Origin: Takakia lepidozioides
Lineage: Eukaryota; Streptophyta; Takakiopsida; Takakiales; Takakiaceae
Direction of reading: 5' to 3'
DNA: 64,000 nucleotides
Assembly: GCA_030704615.1 (NCBI GenBank)
Contig: CM060733.1
Span: forward strand, 59,396,001-59,460,000
Of this stretch, positions 1 through 10,896 are shown piece after piece (the first letter of the stretch is position 1; every line of letters starts with the position of its first letter). The notes below the pieces were generated by a model. The model worked only from the letters and a program-made list of their open reading frames with translations. It was not told where the DNA came from and ran no database searches. Position numbers and translations under genes: made by a program.

Positions 1-8
1 GGTTAGCC

Positions 9-924
9 ATGAGCTGCAGGTTCAGCAAACAAGCATCACTTGCATCTTTCTCACCATATTTCCTTCTCTTTGGCCGAGAGCCGGATTTGCCTGCAGCCAT
101 TCGTAGGGACACTGCTCAAGTCCTTAACCTTGATGATCCGGACGTGTGGGTACATGCATGTGATCAGCGTGCAGAGTTGTTCAAGAAAGTCATGCCGATG
201 GCTTTTGAGAACCTTGCCATTGCACAACACCATGATACGTTGAGGTATGTCACTATACGTGGTGGAGGATATCGTCCTGGGGTTCGGAGGTTTAGCCCTG
301 GTGACTATGTTTATTTGCAGCAAACTGCTCCTACGACCCTGGATGTCACTGCAAGGCGTGTTATTCTGAGGGTTCGAGAGGTGTTGCCCTCAGGAGTCCT
401 GATCTTGGACGGTCGGGATGGCATGACTTAGAAGGACCATGTGCGTAATTGTGCGTCATGTCACCTTCCCAATGTCGATGGCAGAGTTGACCCAAACTTG
501 GCAATGGTACTTGCAGGTTTGAGGTGCATGCTTTGTGGGTCTGCCAAAGGGGCAGCCACCATGCTGGTGTGTGATCAATGCTCAAGGGGTTGGCATATGG
601 GATGTTTGACACCACCTCTTAGGTTCCTGACGGAGATTGGTTGTGTCCACACTACTTGGGATAGCGGCAGTGGACATGACTGGAGGCAGCTAACAAAACA
701 TGGGAGGCCAAGCTCATAGAAGTCAATACACGAGATCCCAAGCTCAAGTTCACAGGTTGCAAGACGGCGACTAACGATGGGGCAACTCTTGCATCCGGCC
801 TCTTGATCTATCGAGTTTGAGTGTAGTAGGGACAGTGGTGGAGGACTTAGTGAGGCTATGGTAACTATCACATCTTGTGGCTACCTGAACTTAGAGGGAC
901 CTAAGCACCAGCTAGGGGGGCGAT
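9..924 (+). pseudogene. Gypsy (Ty3-like) retrotransposon pol, 3' end
   Basis: The reading frame from base 9 matches the C-terminal part of a Gypsy integrase: an FGREPDLP segment, then FSPGDYVYLQQ, then a GVLILDGRDG module. A TAG at 429-431 interrupts it. A related minus-strand copy near 60.9 kb has TGG (Trp) at this place, so the stop is a point mutation. Beyond it lies a cysteine-rich segment (CASC, CMLC, CDQCSRGWHMGC) resembling a PHD finger, which is unusual for Gypsy pol. The frame is disrupted again after GCLTPPL. A last block ending TNDGATLASGLLIYRV closes the pol. A purine tract (914-922) follows and abuts the LTR. The 5' half of the element lies outside the window. Confidence 0.8.
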
Positions 925-1630
925 TGTGTGGACTAGTGACTGCCATAGTGGGCAGCATAGTGGCAGCCTAGTGACTGACTAGTTGTAGCCTAGTGGTTGG
1001 ACTAGTGGTTGGACTAGTGGTGGACTAGTGGTATACTAGTGTGTGGTATGCACATGTGTTGTGTGGTTTTGGACAGCGATGTAGTTGTGTAGCGATATGT
1101 ATGCGCACGACAGCTGTCAAGTTATTTTACCACTAGTGTGAAACTAGCTAGGAAATAACTAGCTTTTACATATTGACATTTGGGATTGGCCCAAGTGTCA
1201 ATCTAAGGGTCCAGGCAGATTTAGGCCCTGGAGTGGTTATCTTCACGGCAAGCGCGGGAGGCTCATCTTTCTCGAGTTGAGCCTCACTGCGCCTAGCTAT
1301 AGCGCCGTAGTGTGGATTCCCCATGGCGTGGGGTGCACTTGGCTTGACTTGTATTTGAGTAATGAGTTTATATATGCATGAGTTTATGCTTTAGCTTTGT
1401 GAGCTCGCATGAGCTTGTGCTTGTATTCTTCTACTTTATCATTGTGTGGACTAGTGACTGATATAGTGGGCAGCATAGTGGCAGCCTAGTGACTGACTAG
1501 TTGTAGCCTAGTGGTTGGACTAGTGGCTGGACTAGTGGTGGACTAGTGGTGTACTAGTGTGTGGTGTGCGCATGTGTTGTGTGGTTTTGGACAGCGATGT
1601 AGTTGTGTAGCGATATGTATGTGCACGACA
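925..1630 (+). repeat. Gypsy 3' LTR region with duplicated A block (A-B-A)
   Basis: Directly after the polypurine tract comes block A (925-1112, 188 bp), which begins TGTGTGGACTAG and ends CACGACA. Block B follows (1113-1442, about 330 bp, starting TGTCAAG two bases in and ending TTTATCA). Block A is then repeated in full (1443-1630, also 188 bp, with only a handful of differences). The whole runs TG...CA. The same A-B-A layout recurs at 18026-18563 with a diverged sequence, so it is a family property and not a local accident. Block B alone is found inverted at 7671-8001. Which part is the true LTR is not resolved. Confidence 0.65.
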
Positions 1631-1811
1631 GCCCAAATGATGCTCATGTTGAAAGATTGGGGAGTTCTTCATGGCATGATGCATCTCATGGTACCCAAGG
1701 CGCCTCTCCCGCTCATGTCCATGATACCTCCATTGTTGGCCAGTCCTCGGCCAGGAAGGGCCTCGCATTTGGCCAGCTCGTTGCTGTGACTCTAGCTAGT
1801 GGCAGTTGGGG

Positions 1812-2198
1812 TCAAGCCTCTCCTGAAGAGCAAGCACAACTCCTAGGACCATCTTGAAAAATCTTTATATTACCCGTATACAATGCTTTTAACGAAGGAG
1901 AGAGGGTAGCGCTAGATACTGCAGGCCCAATGGTGGACTCATCAATAGTATCGGTAGTATCTGGCACAAGAGCCACTTCAACTACAACATCTTGGCCCAA
2001 GAGGGGGGCATCATCATCAACACGGTGCTCGGGGGGGCCGCTGGTACTCTCAGGCTCATGAAATGAAGGAGCAAGCACAGGAGGAGGGGAAGGCCGGGGG
2101 GTCAAACCAGATTTCTTTCGTGTACTTGAGCGATACGGGTTTACTTCTGGTTTTTTCCTTTTCTTTGCAGCAGGGGTCTTCTCCGAATCCTTGGCCAT
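1812..2198 (-). CDS. Unassigned basic, proline-rich N-terminal exon
   Basis: An open frame of 128 codons starts at an ATG at 2198. The N-terminus is strongly basic (AAKKRKKPE, then STRKKSG), like a nuclear localisation signal. A proline/serine-rich and then an acidic stretch follow. No catalytic motif is visible. It resembles the low-complexity N-termini of plant transposon accessory proteins. It sits between a Gypsy LTR and a minisatellite, so a transposon origin is likely, but there is no family match I can defend. Confidence 0.3.
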   Translation of the reverse strand: MAKDSEKTPAAKKRKKPEVNPYRSSTRKKSGLTPRPSPPPVLAPSFHEPESTSGPPEHRVDDDAPLLGQDVVVEVALVPDTTDTIDESTIGPAVSSATLSPSLKALYTGNIKIFQDGPRSCACSSGEA

Positions 2199-2580
2199 GT
2201 CTGAAATGAACTACAACACATGAATTCAAAGAAAATATCCTAAAAAGCATAACGAAGACTGTAGAGTATTACATAGATTTTTATAGAGCAAAAAAGAATT
2301 ATACACTGGAAAAGACACTACAATATATCAACATCAAATAAACCAATAAATAATTAAAAAACTACACCAAATACAGACCATGGGACATACAAGTAGGAAA
2401 ACACAATAATGTAGCCGTTAGTGACGAGTCTTCTCTCACGAGCCCTGAATCACAAAACACAGAGGCAGAGGCAGGGAGTACCAGACCCGAGCAAGAGGAC
2501 GGTAGCTGCCAGCGACCAGTGAGAAGCAGCCAACGTCCGTGGGGTGAGGAGGCGAGACACGGAGGTCAGTCGCTGCGCGC
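2199..2580. other. AT-rich spacer, no gene seen
   Basis: I see no coding frame, RNA gene or clear repeat before the minisatellite begins. Confidence 0.5.
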
Positions 2581-3780
2581 ACCACCACGGCCAGCTCCCC
2601 GTTCCTGCGAATGTGATCAAGTAGGTCATGAGAGAGACAGATGGAGAGGGTATCTGCATTACCCAAAATCGAAAAAAACCCAAGTGGGTTGGGGTGCCTG
2701 CGCGGCCAGCCCCCCGTTGCTGTGAATTGCCTGACAGAGATGGTGAGGAAGAGAGAGAGGGTGCCTGCATCACCGAAAATAACTAAAATAAAAAACCCAT
2801 GTGGGCTGGGGTGCCTGCGCGCACCACTGCGGCCAAGCCCCCCCTTGCTGCAAATTGCTTGACAGAGATGGTGAGGGAGAGAGAGAGGGTGCCTGCATCA
2901 CCAAAAAACGGAAAAATAAAAATGCTATGTGGGCTGGGGTGGCTGCGAATCCCCCCCCCCCCTTGCTGCGAATTGTTGCATAGAGGTGGTGAGGGAGAGA
3001 GAGATGGGGCCTGCATCACCAAAAATCCAAAAAAAAAACCCATGTGGGCCGGGGTGGTTGCGAATTGCCCCCCCTTACTGTGAATTGCTGCACAAAGGTG
3101 GTGAGGGAGAAAGAGATGGTGCCTGCATCACCCAAAATCTAAAAAATAAAAAGCCATGTGGGCTGGGGTGGCTGCGAATTGCTGCACAGAGGTGATGAGG
3201 GGGAGAGAGAGAGAGAGTGCTTGCATCACCCAATTTTTTTTTAAAAAAAAAACCCATGTGGGCTGGGGTGCCTGCGCACACCAGCGCGGCCAGCCCCCCG
3301 TTGCTGCGAATTGCTTGACAGACAAGAGGGTAATAGAGAGAGGGTGCCTGCCATCACCCAATTTTTTTTTATAAAAGAAGCCCAAAGTGGGATGGGGTGC
3401 ATGCGCACACCAATGCGGCCAGCCCCCCCCCCCCCCCCCCCCCCCCCTGCGAATTGCTTGACAAAGAGCATGCGTGATAGAACTTAGGGTGCCTGCCATC
3501 ACCCAAATTTGAAAAACAAAAAGACCGAGTGGGCTGGTGTGGCTGCATGCACCAATGTGGCCAGCCCTCCGCTGCTGCGAATTACTTGACAGAGAGCATG
3601 CGTGATAGAGAGGGTGCCTGCCATCACCCAAATTAAAATAAATAAATAAAGCCCAAGTGGGCTGGTATGGCTGCGCGCACCAATGCCGCCAGCTCCCCGT
3701 TGCCGCGAATTGCTTGACAGAGAGGTAGTGTGAGAGAATGAGAGGGTGCCATTACCCAAATTCAAAAACCTAACCAAGCT
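2581..3780. repeat. Minisatellite of about 115-130 bp units with poly-C runs
   Basis: About nine or ten diverged units follow one another. Each has the order GTGGGCTGGGGTG, CTGCGCGCACCA, GCGGCCAGCCCCCC, TTGCTGCGAATTG, CTTGACAGAG, a GA-rich run and GGTGCCTGC(C)ATCACC, then an A-rich linker. Unit starts are near 2687, 2801, 2930, 3045, 3158, 3258, 3386, 3528 and 3657. A run of 25 C lies at 3423-3447. Open frames through this region are repeat artefacts. Confidence 0.85.
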
Positions 3781-4235
3781 CGGGTGGGGTGGCTATAGGG
3801 TGCTTGGCGGGGAAGGACAGTCGGGGGTAAGCGAGCCAAGCTCGGGTAACCTACCCTGCAACACATACAACAGACCGACAGAGGTGGGGGAGCTGGAATC
3901 GGCGAGCTCGCCTTGCGAGGAAAAGGAAGACAAAGGGGAGGGTTTGAAGGTGCAAGGAAAGCAAGGTAAACAAAAGAGAATGGATCCCTAGCTCACCTCC
4001 GGAAGACGCATGGCCGAGGGCGAGTAGCTCAACGTCGAAGCTTGGGAGATTCACAGCCATGGCAAAAAGCAAGTGGCGCACAAAGCGTGCCTTCCTCCGA
4101 GCTCCCCCACAACGAGGTGACCTCCGCGCCTCTCACCCTCTTGTTCAAATTCTACCTTGCAAGCTGAGTGAAGAGGAGAGGGAGAAGGAGCTGGGCCGTG
4201 AGAGAGAGAAGGAGGTCGCTTGACGATTTTGAATT
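3781..4235. other. Purine-rich spacer, no gene seen
   Basis: The stretch is G/A-rich (GGAGAGGGAGAAGGAG type). No convincing coding frame is visible. It separates the minisatellite from the palindromic tandem repeat. Confidence 0.4.
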
Positions 4236-4239
4236 TTTT

Positions 4240-4590
4240 TTAATTAACGACGGTAATCAAACAAATCAAAATTAGTAAAGGGTTAATCCCGTCGTTGTGT
4301 AGCTGCGACCCCCTGGGGATCGCTTTTAGTGCAGCTGCATGCACCCATTTCCCGTCGCTTTCTATTAGCGACCCCCTAGAGGTCGCTTTTGGGGACTTAG
4401 AAGTTTTAGAGCCGGATATTGCTAGCTGGTAGTGTGGGCACCCATTTCCCGTCGCTTTCTAGAAACGACCCCCTGGAGGTCGCTTCTGGGGACTTGGTAG
4501 TTTTAGAGCCCGGATCGGGCCTAGTGTGGGTACCCATTTCCCGTCCTTTTCTATATGCGACCCCCTGGAGGTCGCTTCTGGGGACTTTGA
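4240..4590. repeat. Tandem repeat of about 95-115 bp with GCGACC/GGTCGC palindromes
   Basis: Four units each contain an imperfect inverted repeat built on GCGACCCCC(T)GGAGGTCGC (near 4304, 4367, 4463 and 4556). These alternate with CCCATTTCCCGTCGCTTTC and GGGGACTT segments. A further CGACGG/CCGTCG pair sits at 4247-4297. Arrays of GCGAC(GG/CC) palindromes are typical of the subterminal regions of plant En/Spm (CACTA) elements, so this may be such a terminus. No transposase is adjacent. Confidence 0.6.
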
Positions 4591-5660
4591 GCACGTTGAG
4601 GTAGTGGTTGGCTAGGAGCACCACTACCCCGTGGTGTCTCCTTAGCAAATCCCACCATGACCACTCGTTCCTCCACCATGTTGAGCTCTATCCGCTCTGC
4701 CAGCAAAAACACATTTGCTAAAGTGGGTTGGGCCGCTTGTAGAAGAGTTGCATCCCGCACCCTTCTCCTCAGCTCCTTGTCCAATATCCCATACCAGAAT
4801 TGGACTGCCTGAGCTTCCGTAACCCCTTGGGTTACATTTATCAAGCGCCTCATGCGAGTGAAAGCCTCCCTCAAGCTCTCAGTCGGCTTCCGTTGGAACT
4901 CTTGCAAGCTCCGCAACTTCTTTGTCCTCACCCCTTGGTAGTTCCCTCTTAACTCTTCGAAGAACTCCACAACAGGGTTGAAGGCAGGCACCACCACTGG
5001 TGCTGGTGCAGCAGTAGCTTGGGTAGACGTCGTAGCTATGGTATCACCAGTCCCACTGCTGCTTGCTGAAGCTGCCGGTGCAGCGGCAGGTGTAGCCAAT
5101 GCCCTCGTGGCTCTAGTGCCCCTAGTGATGGAGACATAGTCCGGTGACCAGTACATCCTCCACTCCTCGATCTCAACCTCATGCCCCCGCTTGAACTCAT
5201 GGTAATCATCCATAGGCGGCCCCTCAAGGTGCTGAAACAGCCCCTTCCATGCCATGAAAGGCGTAAATAGTTGTGGATTGCGCATTTGCTGCAAATCACA
5301 CCAACTATCAAACTCTTGGATAAAATCATCCAACTCAATGGTGCCCACCACCCCAGAGTACCTTCGTGGCCCCTTGGTAGCTCCATACATCTCCTCCATT
5401 GTGTCCCACAACAATGGCAAGGAAACAACTTACACCGCCGGTATGAGTCCTCCTGATTCACAATCCGAATCAGAACCTTCCGTAGAAGACACAGGAGGTG
5501 AAGGTGGCCTAAACCGCACACCTCGTCTCGTGTACCCACTAGTATCGCTAGTGCTCGAACCGGCACTCTCCCCAGCAACTAGTGGCACCTCCGTGTTGAC
5601 AAACTGTCACTCAACCGGTCATGAACATGTCTATAACCCCCTCAAAACCCTTGGGTAACT
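4590..5660 (-). pseudogene. Gypsy gag (retrotransposon gag domain)
   Basis: From 5420 downward the frame reads a plant Gypsy gag. It has YSGVVGTIELDDFIQEFDSW near the N-terminus, then a Pro/Ala-rich linker. The conserved gag core contains FFEELRGNYQG, LQEFQRKPTESLREAFTRMR and AVQFWYGILDKELRRRV. The same frame continues upstream through a TAA at about 5437 into a Ser/Pro-rich stretch to about 5600, so the true start lies upstream and the stop is probably a mutation. The gag tail runs into the 4.24-4.59 kb repeat, and the nucleocapsid zinc knuckle and all of pol are missing. It belongs with the leader and LTR at 5.66-8.0 kb. Confidence 0.8.
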
Positions 5661-7670
5661 TTGTGATGACACTCACAATGTGCACCTCCCCCACGTGACA
5701 CTATAAGGCTCTAGTACTAATTCTAATAGTGACACGGGTGGGCATCTGTTGCAGTTTAAGGGTCATATCCCAGTGGCTCAGGGCACCTGCACCTGCATCC
5801 ACTGCAAGAACTCCTATGGTTGGCTGGTCATCAACCCAATCTCACCATAGAAGAAACACTGGTGGTCTTGCTGGTCATCACTCCAGCCTCACCACCGACA
5901 GCATACTCTAGGATTGACCGGTGATCAAATCCGGCCTAATCCCTATGAAAGCAAGTGCCCACACAAAACCAACATGGCGCACAGTCAAGCATGCAGGTGT
6001 GGGGGGGGATCCAAATACAAGAAATCAGAACGACAACTCCCCCACACCAAAAACAACTCCACGGTGTTGCTCCTGCAAGGACACCCCAGCCCAAACCCGG
6101 ACTAACTCTTGCCTCCACCTACGGAAAGGTCTTGGCCTAATGAGAGGGTGGAAAACTATGAGGAAGAGAAGCTAAAGCAATGCCTAACCCCAGCATGCTC
6201 TCATCCCGTCCAACAGTTGGGATCTGTCGCCAGTCAGTCCGCTCGTCAGTCGCCGGTCTGTTGGTGAGTCCACTCGCCAGTCTACCGGATTGAGTCAGTC
6301 CGCTCGCCAATCGCCAGTCTGCTCGTCAATCACCGGTCTGCTGGTGAGTCCACTCGCCACTCTACCGGACTGAGTCAGTCCGCTGCAGAGCTGCAGAGAA
6401 CCAGAAAGCAAGTGGAAGGAGCAGAGCTGCCCACAGCCTCTTATTCATCAGTCGACTCAGTCTCAGGAGAAGCTGGAATGGCTTCATCACCAGCCCCCTT
6501 ACATCTGGGGATCCAGTCCAAAGGTAAGGGAAAAGCCTCTCCAAACACCCCACTAAACTCAATGGCAAACAACCAAGCCCTGCTAGCTCCCAGCTCTTGT
6601 GAGCACTCATTCAAGCACTCTCCTTGGCCATAACATCTGTCTTAGAGCCTATTCCAGCCCCCTACACCTGCCACTTCAAGAGCCATGCTCTACCTAGGCT
6701 TGGGGTTGAAACCCCAACTCACATATGCCCTACAAGTGGTCTTCTTTCACCCAAGTGGGAACCAGCCCTAGCCCTTCCATTCTAGCTCTCTAAAGCTTGA
6801 AAACAAAAGCCTCAATGGGCTGAAGGCATGCTCCACACATGCCCCACTCTCACCATGAGAGAATCAGCTCTTTTGCTTCATTTCTTGCACCCACAAACCT
6901 GAAAATACAAGCTTCAGCAGGCTGAAAACATGCTCCACACATGCTCTACAGGGCAACCAGCCCCTTCCTTCCTTTCTTGCACTCCCAAACCTGAAAGTAC
7001 AAGCCTTCAACAGGCTGAAAGCATGCTCCACACATGCATTGCCCTCACATAAGGGAAGTCAGCCCTTCCCTCTTCCTTGCTTGCTCTCCAAGCTTGAAGA
7101 TGGCAGCTTCAACGAGCTGAATACATGCTCCACACATGCAACCTCTTCATACAAGAGGTATCAGCCCCCTATCTTGGCTCCTTGGCTCCTTGATGCTCTC
7201 TAAGACAAGACTAAGCACTCCACAGCCCTTGCCAAGCTCCTGAAACCCTAAGGCCTACATTTCCAGCCCCAAGACATTCCTCTTGTGGTGCAAGAGCTCT
7301 TCTTCCAAGCTCTGAAACCCTAGGTGCACATTCCATGGCCTTGCCGCACATCTTAGCTTTTGTTCCAGCCCTGCTCTTGCCATGACAAGAGCCCTCTCAA
7401 TGCTGAAGCTCGAGATTGAAACCCAATCTCCACATACTCCACAAAGTGCACTAATTTGCCCCAAGCCAAATCAGCCCTTTCGCTTGGTCTTACAATCCTT
7501 CACACAATGAAAGCTCGCATTCCCAAGTCCAGTTCTCAGCTTTGCCACCAAGCCACTCCATGGTGCTCCTTGCATAACAACCTGGTTTCTCTCATTCTCA
7601 AGCAAAAACCACAAGTGCTACAACTAACTCGAACCTGGCACTCACAGACTCGGGCTGATCTTTCTCGAGC
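5661..7670 (-). other. Gypsy 5' leader with internal tandem repeats
   Basis: No gene is visible between the gag and the LTR. Two internal arrays are clear. One of about 80 bp period lies at 6221-6385 (CAGTCCGCTCG...CACTCGCCA(G/C)TCTACCGG). One of about 105-125 bp period lies at 6800-7170, with GCTGAA(A/G)(G)CATGCTCCACACATGC recurring four times. A stretch near 7632-7647 (minus strand) resembles a primer-binding site (TGCCAGGTTCGA), but it does not sit cleanly next to an LTR end. Confidence 0.5.
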
Positions 7671-8001
7671 GATAAAGAAGAGGAGGAAGACATACAAGCA
7701 CAAGCTCATGAGAGCTCACAAAGCTGAAGCATAAACTCATGCATATATAACCTCATCACTCAAATACAAGTCAAGGCAAGTGCACCCCACGCCATGGGGA
7801 ATCCACACTACGGCGCCATAGCTAGGCGCGGTGAGGCTTAACTCGAGAAAGATGAGCCTCCCGCGCTTGCCGTGAAGATAACCACTCCAGAGCCTAATCT
7901 GCCTTGACCCCTGGATTGACACTTGGGCCAATCCCAAATGTCAATATGTAAAAGCTAGTTGTTTCCTACTAGTTTCACACTAGTGGTAAAATAACTTGAC
8001 A
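7671..8001 (-). repeat. Gypsy 5' LTR piece (block B), inverted copy
   Basis: Read on the minus strand, this is about 330 bp homologous to block B of the LTR at 1113-1442. It starts TGTCAAGTTATTTTACCACT and keeps the block with GCGGGAGGCTCATCTTTCTC. It has no block A on either side. It begins directly next to the 3' region of the transposase-like gene. It is oriented with the minus-strand leader and gag below it, so it fits the 5' LTR of that element. Confidence 0.7.
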
Positions 8002-8129
8002 GACATGTTCTGCAAAGTGGAGAACCACACTTCAAAACAGTGAACAGGAAACAACATAAAGAAAGCGAGGAGACAATAAAATGGAAAGTAAATGTATGAA
8101 TAAAGCATGAAATATAAGCCTCGTATCAC

Positions 8130-10145
8130 TGCCATGGCTGCTCCCCACTGACTATACCGGAAGTGCCAAAACGCCAGCCAATCTTCCAATGCTCTCATAC
8201 TCTCAAGTGATGCAGCTCCAGAAGAGAACCACCAGGCACGAATTGTCTGGAACAAAGTGTCCGCCTCCTTCATTGTTCTAGCATCTTTGTACTATTTGCA
8301 CAATTTACGGTGCTGAGTCTGCATCTCTGGTTTGATGTCCGACTTTGTATGTTTTTCCAGAGATTGTGTCCAATGGAATAGACATGTACACTCTCTTCCT
8401 CGCATTGGCACTTTTGGGTCGCCCGATCCGAAGACAATATGAACAGCATTGAAATTTGCTTGAGCACTATCCGCCATGAAACCTGCAAAATTTGGAGATG
8501 GCAGCCCATGGCAGCCCATGACATGTATCAGGGAATTCCACATGAGCTTCTGGGATTTCGTATCCTCGGATTGCATGTCACAAACTGCAATTGTCATAAC
8601 TCGTTGGTACACTGGATCGTAGACATGACAAGCCATTGTCGTCCAATCCTTCACTCGTTTCACATGATCAAACATAAGAAAACAGTTATGCAAGTCCCCA
8701 GTCTTCTGCATCCGCTTCACGAGGCTAACCCCACTGCCCTCCCCAACAGTTGACATTTTGAAAAGAAAAACTTTGATGACACCTTGACCTGGGAATACAT
8801 TGTCCTGGATGTAATCGTACTTGCTCACTCGTTTCAACTCCAAAATGTTGTCTATGTAGCCTCTGATACCAGAGCCTATTCTTAATGCATTGATCCGATG
8901 CCGAATGTTAGGTGAACTCAAAGTGGAGAAATGATCCATGACCAGGTCCAATGCTGCAACGTCAAGTTTAGTCCCCACAGAATCCCCTTCACTCAAAATA
9001 TGGCTTTCCAAGAAGGACTTGCTTGCGCCAAGAGCAATTGCAGATGTTGTTGCGGATGGGTTTCTCCTGAACTCCTGTTTAATCAACCTCGATACTGTCT
9101 CAACACTCTCCCTGTAATCCCCCTTCGAGACAGGATGGTTATGGAATCCGAAATGCACACAAGCTCTTGTCATTGTTTTCAAACGGTGGACAACATAGTA
9201 CATTCTTGCTCCGCAGAGCGCCAAACAGGATGGCACATGTTTGCAGAATTTGCAGACGAAAATGTTTGCCAGTGGTGGGGCAGTCCCAGGCTGAAATGGA
9301 TTTTCCGCCAGACCCTCCCATTCGCTTTGATTATGAATCCCAGACTGAAGAAAGTGTTTGCAATTCAAATTATCACACCTAAGGTGTCCATTGCAAACTG
9401 TTCTCCTGAAAACAAGCTTGTCATCATTCTGAATATTGGATGTTTTTGTTCTGCACCACGGGTGCCCGTCGTGTTTCTTGTCCATTCCATGTATCATGAT
9501 TGTTACACCTCCAACTCGCGGAGGAGGAGGCAGCTCGAATAGGATATCGCCATCAAAAGTCTCTGGCAAGAACTTCACAGGCACCTGCTTCAAAGATTCC
9601 CAATCAATTCCTCGCAACTCACTTTTGAATCCAGCCATTCCTCCCATCGCCCGTAGTTTTGGAATGACACTACAAATCTCTTCTTCATCAGCTTCTCCAA
9701 CCACAGTAGGAAGGACTAGATTTGGAATTTCACTTATGTCATCATCGGACGAATCCGAAAGCTCAACGATTGGAGTGGAGGACGTCTGTTCTTTTTTCAC
9801 CACCACCTCCCTCTTGTCTTCAACGACCGAAGCAGCAGTCTCGAGCGTCACATATGACCCAAGGGACTTTCGCCGAGGCTCTCCAAGTACTCTGTATCGA
9901 CCAGGGCGCACTCTCCACTGGCTGACATGAGCCGTCTCATCACGGTTTTGGAAAGAGTATTTCAACAACTTCCCTTTCAAATCGTACACCTCTTTCTCCA
10001 AAAATATGGAGCCATTCTGAAGCTGAAAACGGGTAGCCAAGACATGTTCCAGAATAATTGCAAATCCATTGTCAAGGACTTCTTGGGAGAACGGCAGTGG
10101 TTTGTCATCAGAGAAGCACTCCGCTTTAGAGGAAGCCATCTTCAT
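8130..10145 (-). pseudogene. MULE-type transposase-like protein with zinc-binding region
   Basis: One long exon reads 617 codons from ATG 10145, then TAG at 8292-8294, then about 50 further codons in the same frame (ending near WGAAM). A single nonsense mutation is therefore likely. The first 200 residues are low-complexity and acidic. Residues about 230-350 carry paired Cys/His motifs (CNGHLRCDNLNCKHF, FVCKFCKHVPSC) and a segment with CVHFGFHNHPV that recalls GCM/FLYWCH-like zinc domains of Mutator transposases. Residues about 480-600 fit an RNase H-like core: D in the VKDW...HVYD region, D in FAGFMADSAQANF, and C/H in CLFHWTQSLEKHT. The third acidic residue would fall after the stop. It is transcribed divergently from the methyltransferase gene 0.75-1 kb away. 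The assignment rests on motifs only. Confidence 0.55.
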
Positions 10146-10896
10146 TCCTTGCGTACGTTGATACCTTGCTATCGCAGACCTTCAGTGTAAATCGGTTTAC
10201 TGATGTCTCCAGAACACAGTTGAAGAATGAGCAGAGAATATGGCGGAGGAAGCTCAGACGACGACTGTGCATATTCTGTTATTCCTTCCACATATGTAGC
10301 CGTCCATTTTAATTACTTTTCTTGTGGGCCCAGTGGTCAGAGTATCCCTAGGAGCAATGTCGGCAGCTGTTAAACCGTTAATCAGAACCTCATCAATAAA
10401 CACAATAACAAGCCGACTTCCTGGAAGCATGCCACAGGATCTGAGGGTGGGATTGCAGATTAAGTAAATGAATCTTTATACTACTACCAATGATCATGCG
10501 CACCTGGAAAGTTCAAAATGTGAAACGAACGTGGGGTTGGCTAACAAGGATGAACGTGTATGATATCCCAAAATTTGTCATCAAACTCTCGTTCATTTAC
10601 ATATATTTGTCTAAGACTGTGCGCCAAGATTTCTGGGATTCGCTGTTATTTTTAAATATTGAAACCGTTCTAATAAAGAACACGCCATTTATTTTGGGCG
10701 ACACACGTCAGACATCGATAACTGAATACGAACAGCTGTACACTAATTGCTGGCATATGCACTAATAAGGGAACGACTATGTGTAACGGTCACGCGAGAG
10801 GGAATCTGATGCTTCTAGAAACAAGCAACAACGCACGCAATCCCGCAAGAAATCGGGAGTCACTTCGTTTTTCTACTTTTCGCGCTTAGAGGGAGA
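10146..10896. promoter_or_regulatory. Divergent intergenic region
   Basis: The region separates the start of the minus-strand transposase-like gene from the first exon of the plus-strand methyltransferase-like gene. It is AT-rich with no supported coding frame. By position it should hold both promoters. I cannot name specific elements. Confidence 0.35.

Noticed and set aside
3128-3631. 167-codon minus-strand frame as a gene
   Set aside because: It repeats the same peptide block several times because it crosses a minisatellite; codon use follows the repeat.
4601-4606. CACTA transposon terminus (minus-strand CACTAC)
   Set aside because: The bases read through as gag coding sequence in frame, so a chance match is more likely than a terminus.
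5036-5578. 180-codon minus frame overlapping gag
   Set aside because: Alternate-frame shadow of the gag domain, with no conserved residues.
8931-9930. Plus-strand frames of 203 and 164 codons opposite the transposase-like gene
   Set aside because: They are antisense shadows of the 617-codon minus frame, which has coherent zinc and RNase H-like motifs.
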